Shown here: in pieces, positions 46,121 through 57,465 of the stretch
Position numbering within the stretch: position 1 is the first letter of the stretch
Layout: every line of letters starts with the position of its first letter
Assembly: GCA_033398695.1 (NCBI GenBank)
Contig: CM065801.1
Location: 51,408,358 to 51,472,357, forward strand
Source: Orobanche coerulescens
Lineage: Eukaryota; Streptophyta; Magnoliopsida; Lamiales; Orobanchaceae
Length of the DNA stretch: 64,000 bases
Direction of reading: 5' to 3'
Notes under the pieces: model-generated
Told to the model about the DNA's origin: nothing
Databases searched by the model: none
Seen by the model: the letters and a program-made list of their open reading frames with translations, nothing else
Made by a program: the position numbers and the translations under genes

Positions 46121-46437
46121 GTGCTCGGCCAAAAACTGAAACGACCATAACTCTCTCGTCCGGACTCCGATTGACTCACCGTTTGAACCATTGGAAAGCT
46201 AACTCGATGTTATATAATATTGCAAAGATTTATAATTTTTGGAGTCACCAAAAATTAATGGTGATCTAACAAAGTCGAACTCATGTGAGGAAAATTGAAA
46301 CAACGAACAATAACGAGAATACAATTCAACAATTGACAGGAAGGACATACTGAAAGATACATGAGGGTCACTATGACCGAGAAATATACCAAAAGTGAAA
46401 ATACAAGGGAAAGAAAAATACCGGATATTACAGCAAG

Positions 46438-47044
46438 TGTAATTGCTCATCAGCTGCGCGTTGCCTATGAGGAAGGGAGAATTAAGAACTTTAGTGACCT
46501 TATCTCCCACCTCGCGAAAAAAGAAAGGCACCATGAGATTATTCTCAATAGCAATGCGCGCCCAGCTGGTACGAAGCCGATTCCGGAAGTGAATCAGGCT
46601 ACCCACAGGAAAGCACCACGACAAAATAGAAAAGGCAACGCTACTCAGTTTTTGCAAGCACCACGGATGCATGACTCGAGCAAGCAAGGGAAAAGACGAG
46701 GTCGTCGTTCCAACGTGTGGAAGAGGCAAGGTGGCTCGGCCACGGGACCTAGTGGAACCCAACCACGTGGGCCGCCTCCTGCCGCCGGGAATGGAACCAC
46801 TCCAAAGGAAGGCCGGAATTGCTATACTTGCGGATCGAAGAAGCATACTTACCGCAATTGCAAAGCGCCAAAGAACATCCAAGCTTACTACAAGCACTAT
46901 AAACAATATTTGGCTCAAGAGTCGAATTACATGGAAGTAGATAATGAGAATACGGAGGTGAACCATATTGAGATCCGGACTGAGATCCCTCCTCTCACCA
47001 TTGCGGACAAAGACCAACATATGGATGTTGCCGACTTTGACTAG
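46438..47044 (+). pseudogene. gag: Copia gag, C-terminal part
   Basis: Resumes directly after the second GCAAG with VIAHQLRVAYEEGRIKNF, then a basic linker (GNATQFLQAP, KRRGRRSNVW) and a single CCHC knuckle CYTCGSKKHTYRNC. It ends MDVADFD at a TAG (47042-47044). This part is one unbroken frame, so apart from the nested element and two N-terminal frameshifts gag is well preserved. There is no read-through into pol. Confidence 0.88.
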
Positions 47045-47867
47045 TTTTACGCTTTGGTTATGTTTTGTCTTGTTTCTAGTTTCCGAGAACTACTTTGGAT
47101 TTTCATGAATGTAATAAAGTTGGCTATGATGAATAAAATTCTTTTAATTGCTGTGATTGTGCAAAGATGAATTTTATTTTTCCCTTCAAAGCATGTTTGG
47201 TTTATCACAAAATAATTGCTAACGAATTGCTTGGTTAAAATAAAAATTTGATACATTGGTAGGATTTCATCAAAACTTTTGATCAAGACTAGCGCATCCT
47301 CCTTGGTATTTGTTTATGCTTTGAGAGTTCAAACGGAATCGTTGGTTTTTAAACGGCCTTTTTGTCTGACATTCCTACTTTCTCTGCAAGTCTACCAAGT
47401 TGGAGTTACCGAAAGGATCATTAGTAGAGATATAAATCGTAAACCAAGACGCGTTTTAAAGTATCTAAACGCTCCTATGGCCATATTTCCATAGTATTGT
47501 ATCAAAAATAATGCCTTTGAAAAAGGCTTAAACCTTGCTCTTTCACTCAACAATAGGGAAATACCAAAACAGCAAATTAAAACGAGCACTGAGATCTGAG
47601 TTTAATGATCCAGAAAGTGCACGACCTATGGATAGAAAGATACGGAAGTCTAGTTTCCAGAACAACTGACCGTTCGTCCATAGCCTTCTTAACGAAGAAG
47701 TTATTTCTGTTTTAGTGAACAAAGGTCAAGCTGCGCGGAAATTATTTCCAGCGATTGTGCTAACTTTGATCCTAACCAACTTGGTCGAATTTACCCAAAC
47801 TCGATGTAAATGAGTTTTCGCTATGTCTCTAAACATAAGACTAATTGAGTTTCATGTCTTATTGTAG
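47045..47867 (+). other. Noncoding spacer between copia gag and pol
   Basis: 823 bp without a coding match. Near its start are GTAATAAAG (about 47111) and GAATAAAAT (about 47132), polyadenylation-signal-like words. Its end, TTTCATGTCTTATTGTAG, looks like a 3' splice site touching the pol ATG. Most copia elements have gag and pol fused, so the gap is unusual. Confidence 0.7.
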
Positions 47868-50800
47868 ATGTCTCGTGGCGAAATTGAGTGCCTTGCTGAT
47901 AGTGGAACAACCCACACTATTCTTCGGAATAGGCAATTATTCAAGGATATTGTGCCATACATATCCTCAGTGACAACAATGATTGGTTCCTCCCAAGTAA
48001 TTCAAGGGAGGGGACCTGCTCATTTCTTGCTACCTAACGGTACGCATATTAATGTCACAAATGCTCTCTATGCCCCAAGAGCAAACCGAACCTTGCTAAG
48101 TTTTAGGGACATCGTGCCAACTGCTATCACCTTGATACGCATTGTGAGAATGGGACAGAATTTTTGTGTGTTACTCGCGTAATGCGGAAGACGCGCGTTC
48201 TCGAGAAACTTATGAGTCTAAGTAGTGGTTTATACCATACTACAATAAGGGTTATTGAATCTATCTTTGTGAGTCACGAAATGTGTGATTCGAAGCATAC
48301 CAACTATGGCATGACCGACTCGGTCACCCTGGACGCGACATGAGGAGTCGCAGTTTGAAAACCTCACAGGGTCATCCGTTGGTCAAGTCCAGAAAACGAG
48401 TGGACGCACCACTCGATATCGGCAGTGATGTGAGTGAGCTTGATACCGTATCACCGGGACTAAAGATCGCACGCCCTAATAAGGTTGACGGTGCATCTCT
48501 CGTAAATCCCGAGGCTTCCGTGGCAATTTCTAATGCCCATAAATCGTTTTGTAAAGCCTGTTCACTAGCAAAGTTGATACCCTCTCCGTCCTTTGCTAAA
48601 GACTCAACACAAAATATTCGCTTCTTACAAAGAATTCAAGGGGACATATGTGGACCTATTCAACCAGAGTGCGGACCATTTAGATATTTTATGGTTCTGG
48701 TTGATGCATCGACGCGATGGTCACACGTCGCTCTGCTATCCACAAGAAACGCTGCATTTGCTAAACTCCTAGCACAAATTATCAAGTTACGGGCTAACCA
48801 CCCCGACTTCCCAATCTCGTCATTAAGATTGGACAATGCTGGAGAGTTTACGTCAAAGTCTTTTGACGACTATTGCATGTCGATTGGGATTGATGTTGAA
48901 CATCCCGTCCCCCACGTTCATTCGCAGAATGGCCTTGCCGAGGCTATGATTAAGCGGTTACAGCTTATCGCCCGAGCATTGGTATTGCGCACCAACTTGC
49001 CGATTTCTGCATGGGGTTATGCAATTTTGCATGCGGCTATACTTATTCGCTTTCGACCCACTGCCAATCAACCGTTTAGTGCGTACCAGTTGGTAACTGG
49101 ATATGAGCCTGATATTTCACACTTACGCATTTTTGGTTGTGCGGTATATGTGCCAATTACGCCTCCACAGCGTACTAAAATGGGTCCGCAAAGACGATTA
49201 GGTATATATGTTGGCTATGAATCGCCTAAAATTATCCGCTATTTGGAACCTTTGACAGGAGATCTGGTCACTGCAAGATTTGCAGATTGTCACTTTGATG
49301 AGACAAACTTCCCGTCGTTAGGGGGAGAGAGGAATCGAACGATTCCAGTTGAACGCCAGAAATTGTGCAGTGTGCTCCCTCCTTGCCTCATCAAGATCCC
49401 CGCACAGCTCAATCCGAGCTAGAAGTGCAACGTATTCTCAGTCTTCAGAAAGTTGCGGATTCGATGCCCGATAGCTTTACTGATACTGCGAAAGTGACAA
49501 GATCTACCATTCCCGCTGCGAATGTTCCTGCAAGGTTGGAAGTCCCAGTTATAGGGCAAGGTTCAGCCGCCCAAAGGAATGATGCCACCGGCGTCAACCT
49601 TAGTGGTGGGACGGCTGCTTCGGCTGCTCTTATCCCTGCTCGAAAGAGGGGGAGGCCAGTGGGTAGAAAGGATACCGAACCTCGAAAGAGAAGAGGAACG
49701 GAGGCACAAAATCCTCTCATCATCGACACAGTGACTCCGTCACACGAGATTATCTCTGACTACGGATATGTCCTCGAATCAACAATGGAACAATCGACGG
49801 ACGCGTCGGAAACTTTGTTGATGTCAGAAAATAAAGAAATCTCGATGCAATGTACGAGTGAATACGCATTTATTGGGCCAGTCGCCCACGCTAGTCGACG
49901 ATGCTTTTGCCTACTCCGTCGCTCAAGAAATTATTGAAGACGACGACGCTGAGCCGCGCTCGGTTGCTGAGTGTCAACAACGAGCCGATTGGCCGAAATG
50001 GAAAGATGCAATGCAGGCTGAACTAGACTCAATGGCTAAACGTGAGGTATTTGGCCGTATCGAGCCAATACCCGTGGGCGTTAAACCAGTTGGACATAAA
50101 TGGGTCTTTGTTCGTAAACGCAATGATAAGGATGAGGTCATGCGTTACAAAGCGAGACTAGTTGCCCAAGGCTTCTCGCAGCGCCTGGCATTGACTACGA
50201 GGAGACGTATTCTCCGTTATGGACATCATCACTTTCCGCTACTTAGTCGGTTTGGTAGTGTCCGAAAATCAACATGCGGCTTATGGATGTGGTTACACAG
50301 TATCTTTATGGGGATCTAGATACGGATATCTATATGAAAGTCCCCAAGGGATTTCATGGCCCAAATCAAGTAGCTCTAAACCACGGAGCGCGTCTGCTGT
50401 GAAATTGCGTCGTTCACCGTATGGCTTGAAACAATCCTAAGGATGTGGTACAACCGCCTAAGTGAATACTTGGTTGGGAAGGGATACAAGAACAGTGACA
50501 TCTGTCCATGCATATTCGTGAAAAGAACAGATGCAAGATTCGTGATTGTAGCCGTCTATGTAGATGACATGAATGTCATCGGTACCATAGATGAGGTCAA
50601 TGAAACGGCCCGCTACCTTAAATCCGAATTCGAGATGAAAGATCTGGGGAGGACTCGATTCTGCTTGGGCTTAGAGCTAGAACATCGAGATGATGGTATA
50701 CTCATTCATCAGTCTGCCTATGTCCATAAAATGCTCAGGCGATTTAGCATGGACAAGGCACATCCTCTTGCTACCCCCATGATTGGTCGAAGTCTGGAAA

Positions 50801-51697
50801 TGAACAAGGATCCGTTTCGTCCTAAAGAGGAGGATGAAGAGGTCCTTGGAGCAGAAACACCGTACCTTAGCGCAATCGGTGCGTTGTTGTATTTGGCTCA
50901 ATGTACTCGTCCAGACATCGCATTCTCTGTGAATCTGTTAGCGAGATTTAGCTCCGCTCCCACGATAAGGCATTGGAATGGAGTAAAACACATCTTTCGA
51001 TACTTGAAAGGCTCCAGTGACCTTGGATTGTTCTTTCCCTACGCAAAAGAGAGTGATATTCCGAAAGGAATTGTTGAGGTGAAGACGATGCATACCGACC
51101 GTCGATCTTCCTCTGATATTGCAGAAAAGCATGGTAGCTTGACTACCAGAAGTGCTAATGCGAGCAAGCTTACCCCTTATGCAGAGAATCCTAACGACAC
51201 GTTAGTTGGATTTGCTGATGCCGGTTATCTCTCTGACCCGCATAAAGGACGTTCCCAAACCGGTTATGTGTTCACCATTGTGAATACGGCGATATCTTGG
51301 CGATCTACCAAGCGGACCACTAGTTGCTACTTCCTCGAACCATGCAGAGATAATTGCATTGCGAATCCGTAAGGGAGTGCATTTGGCTCCTCGACCATAG
51401 ACCATATACGAGGAACGTGTGGATTAGATCCCACTACGGAACTCCTACTTGCATCTTTGAGGAAAATGCTGCATGCATTGTGCAGATGAAGTTAGGTTTC
51501 ATAAAGGGTGACAATACCAAGCATATTGCGCCGAAGTTCTTCTATAATCGGCAGCAGCAGAAATTGTGAATATCGAAGTGAAACAAGTGAGTTCCGATGA
51601 GAATATCGCAGACTTGTTCACTAAGTCTCTGCCGAAATCTACATTTGAGAAACATGTGAGGAGCATCGGAATGTATCGATTATCCGAGCTCAACTAA
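47868..51697 (+). pseudogene. pol: Copia pol: protease, integrase, RT, RNase H (frameshifted)
   Basis: ATG at 47868 (MSRGEIECLADSGTTHTIL) places the protease DSG only 11 codons in. Integrase (48340-49422) shows a GAG-pre-integrase CKACSLAK motif, D in QGDICGPI, D in RLDNAGEF and E in QNGLAEAMIKR, and GYESPKIIRYL after it. RT spans 49858-51372 with KARLVAQGFSQR, VYVDDMNVIG (intact YVDD) and GALLYLAQCTRPDIAFSVN. RNase H has FADAGYLSDPHKGRSQTGYVF. The C-terminal tail DENIADLFTKSLPKSTFEKH ends SELN at 51697. Breaks: near 48185-48340, 49420, 49900, 50195-50300, 50440, 51340 and 51565. Confidence 0.92.
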
Positions 51698-51894
51698 AGA
51701 TGGCTCGATGGAATGAGTGTCATGTATACCTCGGGGAGTATACTTCACATGATTCGACATTTGTAGTTGGTGCGTTGCGCTCTTTTTCCTCACCAAAGTC
51801 TTTGTTTTTCCCACGGGGTTTTATTTGACTTGGAAAGGTTTTTACCGAGGCAACACATTGTGCACCATGTTAGTATTAGCGTTCGACACGGGAG
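51698..51894 (+). other. Copia 3' untranslated segment with weak polypurine tract
   Basis: Noncoding, ending CACGGGAG just before TGTTAGG. The purine run is short for a polypurine tract. Confidence 0.55.
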
Positions 51895-52123
51895 TGTTAG
51901 GAAATCCTTCCCGTATTGGTGTCTTACCTAATACTAGTTGTAGGGGGATAAGAGTTATGGTAGGTTCTAGACTCTTCCATAAGTAGTTGGATACTGTTAG
52001 ATGTCTTACCTTAACTAGGAATCCTATGTATGGAAAGACTCTCTTTGTAAAGCCTATATAAAGGCCCCTCTATTCATTGTTATCAATACAATTGATTGCT
52101 GTCTTTACTTTTCTCCTCAAACA
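51895..52123 (+). repeat. 3' LTR of copia element
   Basis: 229 bp, TGTTAGGAAATCC...CTCAAACA, followed by the target duplication GTGCA. TATA box at 52055-52064. Confidence 0.93.
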
Positions 52124-52363
52124 GTGCAATAATTTTTGGAGGGGTTATGGACTGGCCCAAAAAACAAAAAAACATCCCTTTTATAGATTATCTTAATATT
52201 AAGCTGCAAGTAAATTGTATTTCATAAAGTTACAGCATGATTGTATTCAAGCAAAATTCTACCCCAAGATCTTTAACATGTCCAGAGTGAAAAAAACGTC
52301 TGTTTCGAGTCAACAAACAATTTTGATATACTGAAATACTCCACAGTCCAACAAGATTACTAC

Positions 52364-53019
52364 TAGACCTGCCAAAATAGGCCCAGATCCGTGGGCTGGG
52401 TCAGCCCGCCTATTTTTGGGCGGGCATTGGGCTTCGATTTTTGGCCCAAAAAAAATCGGGCCTTTTTGTCCCGGCCCAGATTTGGTCCGACCGTTGAGGC
52501 CCGGCCCGCGTGCGGCCCGCCCGGCCCATTTTTTTTTTTTTTTATATTTATGTTATATGAAATTATAATATTTAAAAATTTTCCTTATTTGTTAGATTAG
52601 ATTACATCTATAGGTTAATTATTGATGTAGTTTTATTTTTTATGGGACTTTGTGATTACTTTGTAGTATCTCATATCAATAATAATATTATTTTATAATT
52701 TTTATAAGAAAGTAGTAGTGATAAATGAAATGATGATCAAATAAAAATATTTATATATTTGTCTTTTGATTGTGGTAGTGTAGTAAATAATATAATTATC
52801 AAATAAAAATAATTATACATTTATTTAATTGATTATGATAGTATAGTGAATAATATAATAATTACGGATCGAAAATATTTCTATATTTATTCATAAATAA
52901 TATTTCAAAAAAAATCGAGGCATGGCTGGTCAAGCCTGGCCGGTCCATGGCCTAATATTTTGGCCCAAAATCGGGCCTTTGGCCCGGCCCAAATTTGGCC
53001 CGCCCGTTTGCCAGGTCTA
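52364..53019. mobile_element. hAT-type MITE (656 bp) with perfect target duplication
   Basis: The ends TAGACCTG and CAGGTCTA are inverse complements. ATTACTAC at 52356-52363 is repeated exactly at 53020-53027, the 8-bp duplication of hAT elements. GC-rich GGCCCGGCCC arms surround an AT-rich core with no transposase. Confidence 0.85.
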
Positions 53020-53153
53020 ATTACTACATTTGTAATTTGAACGGTTATTTAAAGAGGAAAAAAGTAGAACGGTGCGAGGTTGTAAATTATTTAATTTAGG
53101 GGGATGAGAGGCAATTATTAATAATTTGATTATCTAGAGATGTAATTGAATAA

Positions 53154-53367
53154 GGCGCATTATTGGACTTATTTTTAGTTTTCGATTCGATTCGATTCAA
53201 TTGATTCGATTCGAATCAGTCTCGATTGATTCGATTCGATTCTTCTTCTTCTTCTTCTTCTTCTTATTATTATTATTATTATTATTATGTAATAATAATA
53301 ATAATATTAATTATTTTTATTGTTATTATTAATAATAATATTTACTATTATCGTTGTTGTTGATTAC

Positions 53368-53401
<34 letters not shown>

Positions 53402-53877
53402 TACTATTATTACTAGTGTTATTATTATTATTAATCTCAATTATTATTGTTATTATTACTAATAATATTACTATTATTATTAATAATATTTATTATTATC
53501 GTTGTTGTTGTTGGTTACTATTATTATTATTATTATTATTATTTACCATTATTTTGTTATTATTTGTTATTATAGTTATTATCGTTATTGTTATTAATAT
53601 CATTAATATTATTATAATTTACCCTTATCAAATAGATCTCAACTTATCATTTATATTTTATTATACTATTATTTTTATTATTATTTTATTATATTTATTA
53701 TTTTATTTTTATTATTATTATTATTATTTATCCTTAATATATATTTCAGTTCAATTTAGTTCACGTCCATTCGATTCGATTCTGTTGATTCGATTCGATT
53801 TAGATCCATTCAATTGATTCGATTCAATTGATTCGATTCGATTCGATTCGATTCATTCGGTCCAAAAGAATACAGCC
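53154..53877. mobile_element. Harbinger-like MITE with expanded (TTA)n core
   Basis: TAA flanks at 53151-53153 and 53878-53880. The ends GGCGCATTATTGGACTTA and TCCAAAAGAATACAGCC pair imperfectly. Arms are TTCGATTCGATT and TTCTTCTTC repeats, and the core (about 53261-53735) is ATT/TTA trinucleotide DNA. Long I/Y-rich frames here are repeat artefacts. Confidence 0.7.
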
Positions 53878-53880
53878 TAA

Positions 53881-54362
53881 GATTATTTTGCTAAATTAAA
53901 AAATATAGTAAATCTATTAGGATAATTAAATAAGAAAAATATAGTGAATATATCATGATGACAACAGTCCTGACCCCTCAAAATTGTTATCAGTTAAATC
54001 ATGAGATGTGTATCCGGCTCCTTGATTCTTAAATATCTTCAAGTACCACGCACAAGGAGTCGTTCCCCAAGTGATTGCTTCATGCTGGACCCAACCTATC
54101 TAGCACAGGTTCCCACCGAGTTCAGTCGTCTCCCAATGATTGATTCATGCTGGATCCCGCTTATCGAGTCGCGGATTCCCACCGATATCAAACCTCACAC
54201 TGCCGCTTGAAGTCCTCAATATTTAATTGTTCCATCAGCGTACCTCGAGGGCTAGGGCCTATGCCTCAGCTGAAATTGAGGAGTCATAAATCCCTAAATA
54301 AATTTGCGGTTTTTATGGAATTCGAACTTGGATCGTTCACTTAAAATGAAATACCCTAGCCA
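53881..54362. other. Intergenic DNA with a short tandem duplication
   Basis: 54071-54185 holds two diverged copies of a roughly 64-bp unit with TGATT-TTCATGCTGGA and TTCCCACCGA. No gene recognised. Confidence 0.4.
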
Positions 54363-54971
54363 TAGGGCTGTAAATGAATAGAGTTGTTCGCGAACAAAGC
54401 TCGGCTCGGCTCGTTAAGGGCTCGGTTCGGCTCAGTTCGCTAAGAACTCGAGCTCGAGCTCGAACACAAAAATTTGTGCGTTAAGAAAACAAGCTCAAGC
54501 TGAGCTTGGGCATGTGCGGCTCGAGCTCGGCTCGAGCTCGGTTCGACTCGTTAAGCTCGATTAATAAATATATTCTTAAATTGATTTTAATAATATTTAT
54601 ATATTATATTATAGATTAATAATTTTTTAAATAATTTTCATATATTAAAATATTACTTTTTATATATATTTAAAAAATATATAATTTGAATGATTATTTT
54701 AAAATATTTATTTTAAATAATTCAAATATATTATTTAAATAATTTAAAAATATATAATTATTCGCGAACAGCTCGAGCTCGGCTCGAGCTCGACTCGGCT
54801 CGAGTTGTTCGCGAACAGCTCAAGTTCGACTCGTTTTATTAACGAGCTCGAGCTCGAACACATTTTTTGTGCGATAACAAAGCTCGGCTCGACTCGGCTC
54901 CTCAGGGAAAAAAATTGAGCTCGGCTCGTTTAGGTCAAAGCTCGGCTCGGCTCGGTTCGTTTACAGCCCTA
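54363..54971. mobile_element. hAT-type MITE (609 bp) with perfect target duplication
   Basis: Ends TAGGGCTGTAAATGAA and TTCGTTTACAGCCCTA (16-bp inverted repeat, one mismatch). CCTAGCCA at 54355-54362 is repeated at 54972-54979. The arms consist of GAGCTCGGCTCG words that can pair with each other, and the core is AT-rich. Confidence 0.9.
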
Positions 54972-55051
54972 CCTAGCCATCGAGACAAGTTCAGCAGTTG
55001 AAGTTGTTCATTTTCTACATACTCAAATCCGGCCCTCTCATAACATAAAAC

Positions 55052-57465
55052 CAAACCAAACCAAACATACCCAGTATATCCCGCTCAGAGCAGGGTCTGG
55101 GGAGGGTAAGATGTACGCAGACCATGCCCATACTTATTACAGTAGGGAGGCTGTTTCCGTGAAGACCCCCAGCTTAGTGCACAGCAGAATATTGAGTGAT
55201 AAAATGATTCTAAAAAGCTCGATACCATACCTGAGCCCATGGCTTAATCCACATGGGACTTACCTAAGCGGATTTTGGCTACTTCACTCCCGATGAACGC
55301 TGCTCTAACAGAAGAAAGGTTGGCTCAACGCACAGATCCCTGTCAAAAATACACCACACGCAAAGATAATAGGGTAAAATATACCATAAAAGTAAAAAAA
55401 TACAATGCTCTAGGTCAAAGCTAACCGAGACAACCCAACCCTGAGGCTCTCAACTACAGCACCGCTCCCTACAAAAGAATCCACAACTCTGATCTGGCGC
55501 CTCCAAGCGCACCTATCAACAGTCATGGTCTCGGAAAGGTTTCAGGCCTTCAAATCTAATCTCAGCTGCTTCTCCCACGTCCTCCTCGGCCTGCCTCTCC
55601 TCCTCTCCCCGACAACCAATAAATTCTCGACCCTCCTCACCGGAGCAGATGCCTGCCTCCTGCGGACGTGGCCAAACCATCTCAATCTCCCTTCCCTAAC
55701 TTTCGCTGAAATGGGCGCCACTTCCAGCGCGTTCCTGAAAACCCCGTTCGCGATTCTATCTAACATTGTGCGACCACAAGACCAACGTAACATTCTTATT
55801 TCAGCCACTTCCAACTTGATCTCAAGCGACTTCTTCATCGCCCAACATTCGGAGCCATACAACATTGCAGGTCGGATAGCCACTCTATAGAATTTACCCT
55901 TCAACTTTAGAGGGACTTTCTTGTCGCACAGGACCCCTGTCGCTGCTCTCCACCTTAGCCACCCCGCCTTGATGCGATGAGTGACATTATCTTCACACTC
56001 ACCTTCCTTCTGAATGATCGAACCCAAATACTTGAACTTATCCGTATGGGGTACGATCTGATCCGCAATCATAACCTCTACATCTTCCTCGTTGGCCTCA
56101 CCACTAAAGTTATACCAGAGATACTCGGTCTTAGACCGGCTCACACGCAAGCCTTGAGATTCTAACTTAGACCTCCATAGCTCCAACTTCGAGTTCACCT
56201 CCCTCCTCGACTCCGCCACTAACACAATATCGTCAGCAAAAAGCATGCACCACGGGACGCCATCTTGTATCCCCCGCGAAATGACGTCAAGGATTAGAGC
56301 GAAGAGAAGAGGGCTTAGCGCCGACCCCTGGTATAGCCTTATCTCAACTGGGAAATACTGGGTGTCACCAACTAGGGTCCTAACGCACGTCCTAACTTGG
56401 GAGTACATGTCTTGGATCGCCTAACGAACGGTAACAACACCATCCTCTCTATTAAGCTCCTCCAAATAACATCGCGCGAAATGCTATCATAAGCCTTCTC
56501 TAGATCTATGAACACCATATGGAGGTCCTTACGCCGCTCTCTAAACTTCTCCATAAGGCGTCTGACGAGATGAATGGCCTCAGTCGTGGACCTCCCCGGC
56601 ATGAAGCCAAATTGGTTCTCTGAGATCTCAACTTCTCTTCTAACCCTGCATTCCACCACTCTTTCCCAAAGTTTCATACTATGACTGATGAGTTTAATAC
56701 CCCTATAGTTACTACAACTCTGAGCATCGCCTTTGTTCTTGAAAAATGGCACGACAATACTATGCCTCCACTCCGTCGACATCTTAGAACCTCTGAGGAG
56801 GATGTTGAACAGCTCTGCAAGCCACTGAACTCCGACTTCCCCCAGACAAAGCCACACCTCAATAGGGATCTAATCCAGGCCTACAGCCTTAGCTCTCCCC
56901 ATTTTCATTAGGGCACCATTCACTTCCTCCTTGCTGATGCTCTCACAGGAACTAAACGAACGAGCAGAAGATATGCTAACTCCTAGCACCACCGAGTCAC
57001 TACCTCTAGCCTCATTGAAAAGTTCGAAAAAATACCTATTCCGCCACTCCTTAATAGCCACATATTTCACTAACACTTGGCCCAAATCATCCTTAATAAA
57101 CTTAACGGGACCCAGGTCGCGCCGCCCTCTTTCCCTAGCTTTCGCTAGTTTAAAAATAGCATTCGCTCCTTCTTTGGTGTCTAGGCGCTTGTACATCTCC
57201 TCGTAAGCCTCACTTTTAGCCTTAGTTACTGCCTTTTTAGCCTCTCTTTTCGCCACCTTGTACGCTACCATCTTCAAGATTCTCTCCTCCCCAGCACTAA
57301 CCGACAAAAGCTCCTTAAATAGCATTTGCTTTGCCTTAACTTTCTTTTGGACCTCCTCATTCTACCACCATGCCTCCCTAGGTCCACTAGACTTGCCCGA
57401 AGAAACTCCTACCACCTTCTCGCCCACTCTGCTAATAGCAGGGACCATGCTGGTCACCTGCTAAT
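55052..57465 (-). mobile_element. RTE-type LINE, 5'-truncated
   Basis: The minus-strand element ends in a (GTTTG)n-type tail (CCAAACCAAACCAAAC on plus near 55052-55071), preceded by the conserved 3' region GGGATATACTGGG and CTTACCCTCCCCAGACCC. It encodes the reverse transcriptase but lacks the N-terminal endonuclease, so it was truncated on insertion. The left border is clear; the right border (about 57465) is an estimate. Confidence 0.85.
55542..57325 (-). pseudogene. LINE reverse transcriptase (frameshifted)
   Basis: Three overlapping pieces in order: 56870-57325 (linker before RT, AKAVGLD), 56372-56857 (WLAELFNILLRGSKMSTEWR, NYRGIKLISHSMKLWERV, FMPGRSTTEAIHLVRRLME, FIDLEKAYDS) and 55542-56408 (QGSALSPLLFALILDV, CMLFADDIVLVAES with the catalytic FADD, GSECWAMKK, RWFGHVRRR). 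These are standard RT blocks of plant RTE LINEs, which copy their RNA at a nicked target. Two frameshifts near 56390 and 56865 and the missing endonuclease make it inactive. Confidence 0.88.

Larger units (their letters stand above)
37944..46432 (-). mobile_element. Ty3/gypsy chromovirus, second family, nested in copia gag
   Basis: An 8,489-bp minus-strand element with LTRs 37944-39795 and 44584-46432 and target duplication GCAAG at 37939-37943 and 46433-46437. It is related to, but clearly diverged from, the 12071-22046 element. It has the same coding order and the same LTR organisation with unrelated noncoding sequence. Coding frames are full of single-base losses, many at CAG/CTG. Confidence 0.95.
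44584..46432 (-). repeat. 5' LTR of nested chromovirus
   Basis: About 1,849 bp. The inner terminus reads TTAACACC where TGTAACACC is expected (a G lost at CTG). TATA box at 45875-45885, palindrome array at 45893-46120, tandem repeat at 45123-45246. Confidence 0.93.
36017..52123 (+). mobile_element. Ty1/copia element, split by a nested chromovirus
   Basis: 5' LTR 36017-36247, 3' LTR 51895-52123, and target duplication GTGCA at 36012-36016 and 52124-52128. Removing the insertion at 37944-46437 leaves about 7.6 kb: GC-rich leader, gag, 823-bp spacer, then pol in copia order (protease, integrase, RT, RNase H). The coding frames carry several frameshifts. The gag style and the DSGTTHTI protease motif place it in a plant copia group whose members begin CGTTATCAGCACG after the LTR. 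I do not assign a clade. Confidence 0.93.

Noticed and set aside
46199..47020. Minus-strand 273-aa frame
   Set aside because: Antisense of copia gag and the adjoining LTR; the sense strand carries the clear zinc knuckle.
53320..53817. 165-aa I/Y/L-rich frame
   Set aside because: Translation of ATT/TTA microsatellite inside a MITE.
54297..54345. tRNA-like sequence near GGAATTCGAACTTGGATC
   Set aside because: B-box-like word only; no A box at the right distance and no cloverleaf seen.
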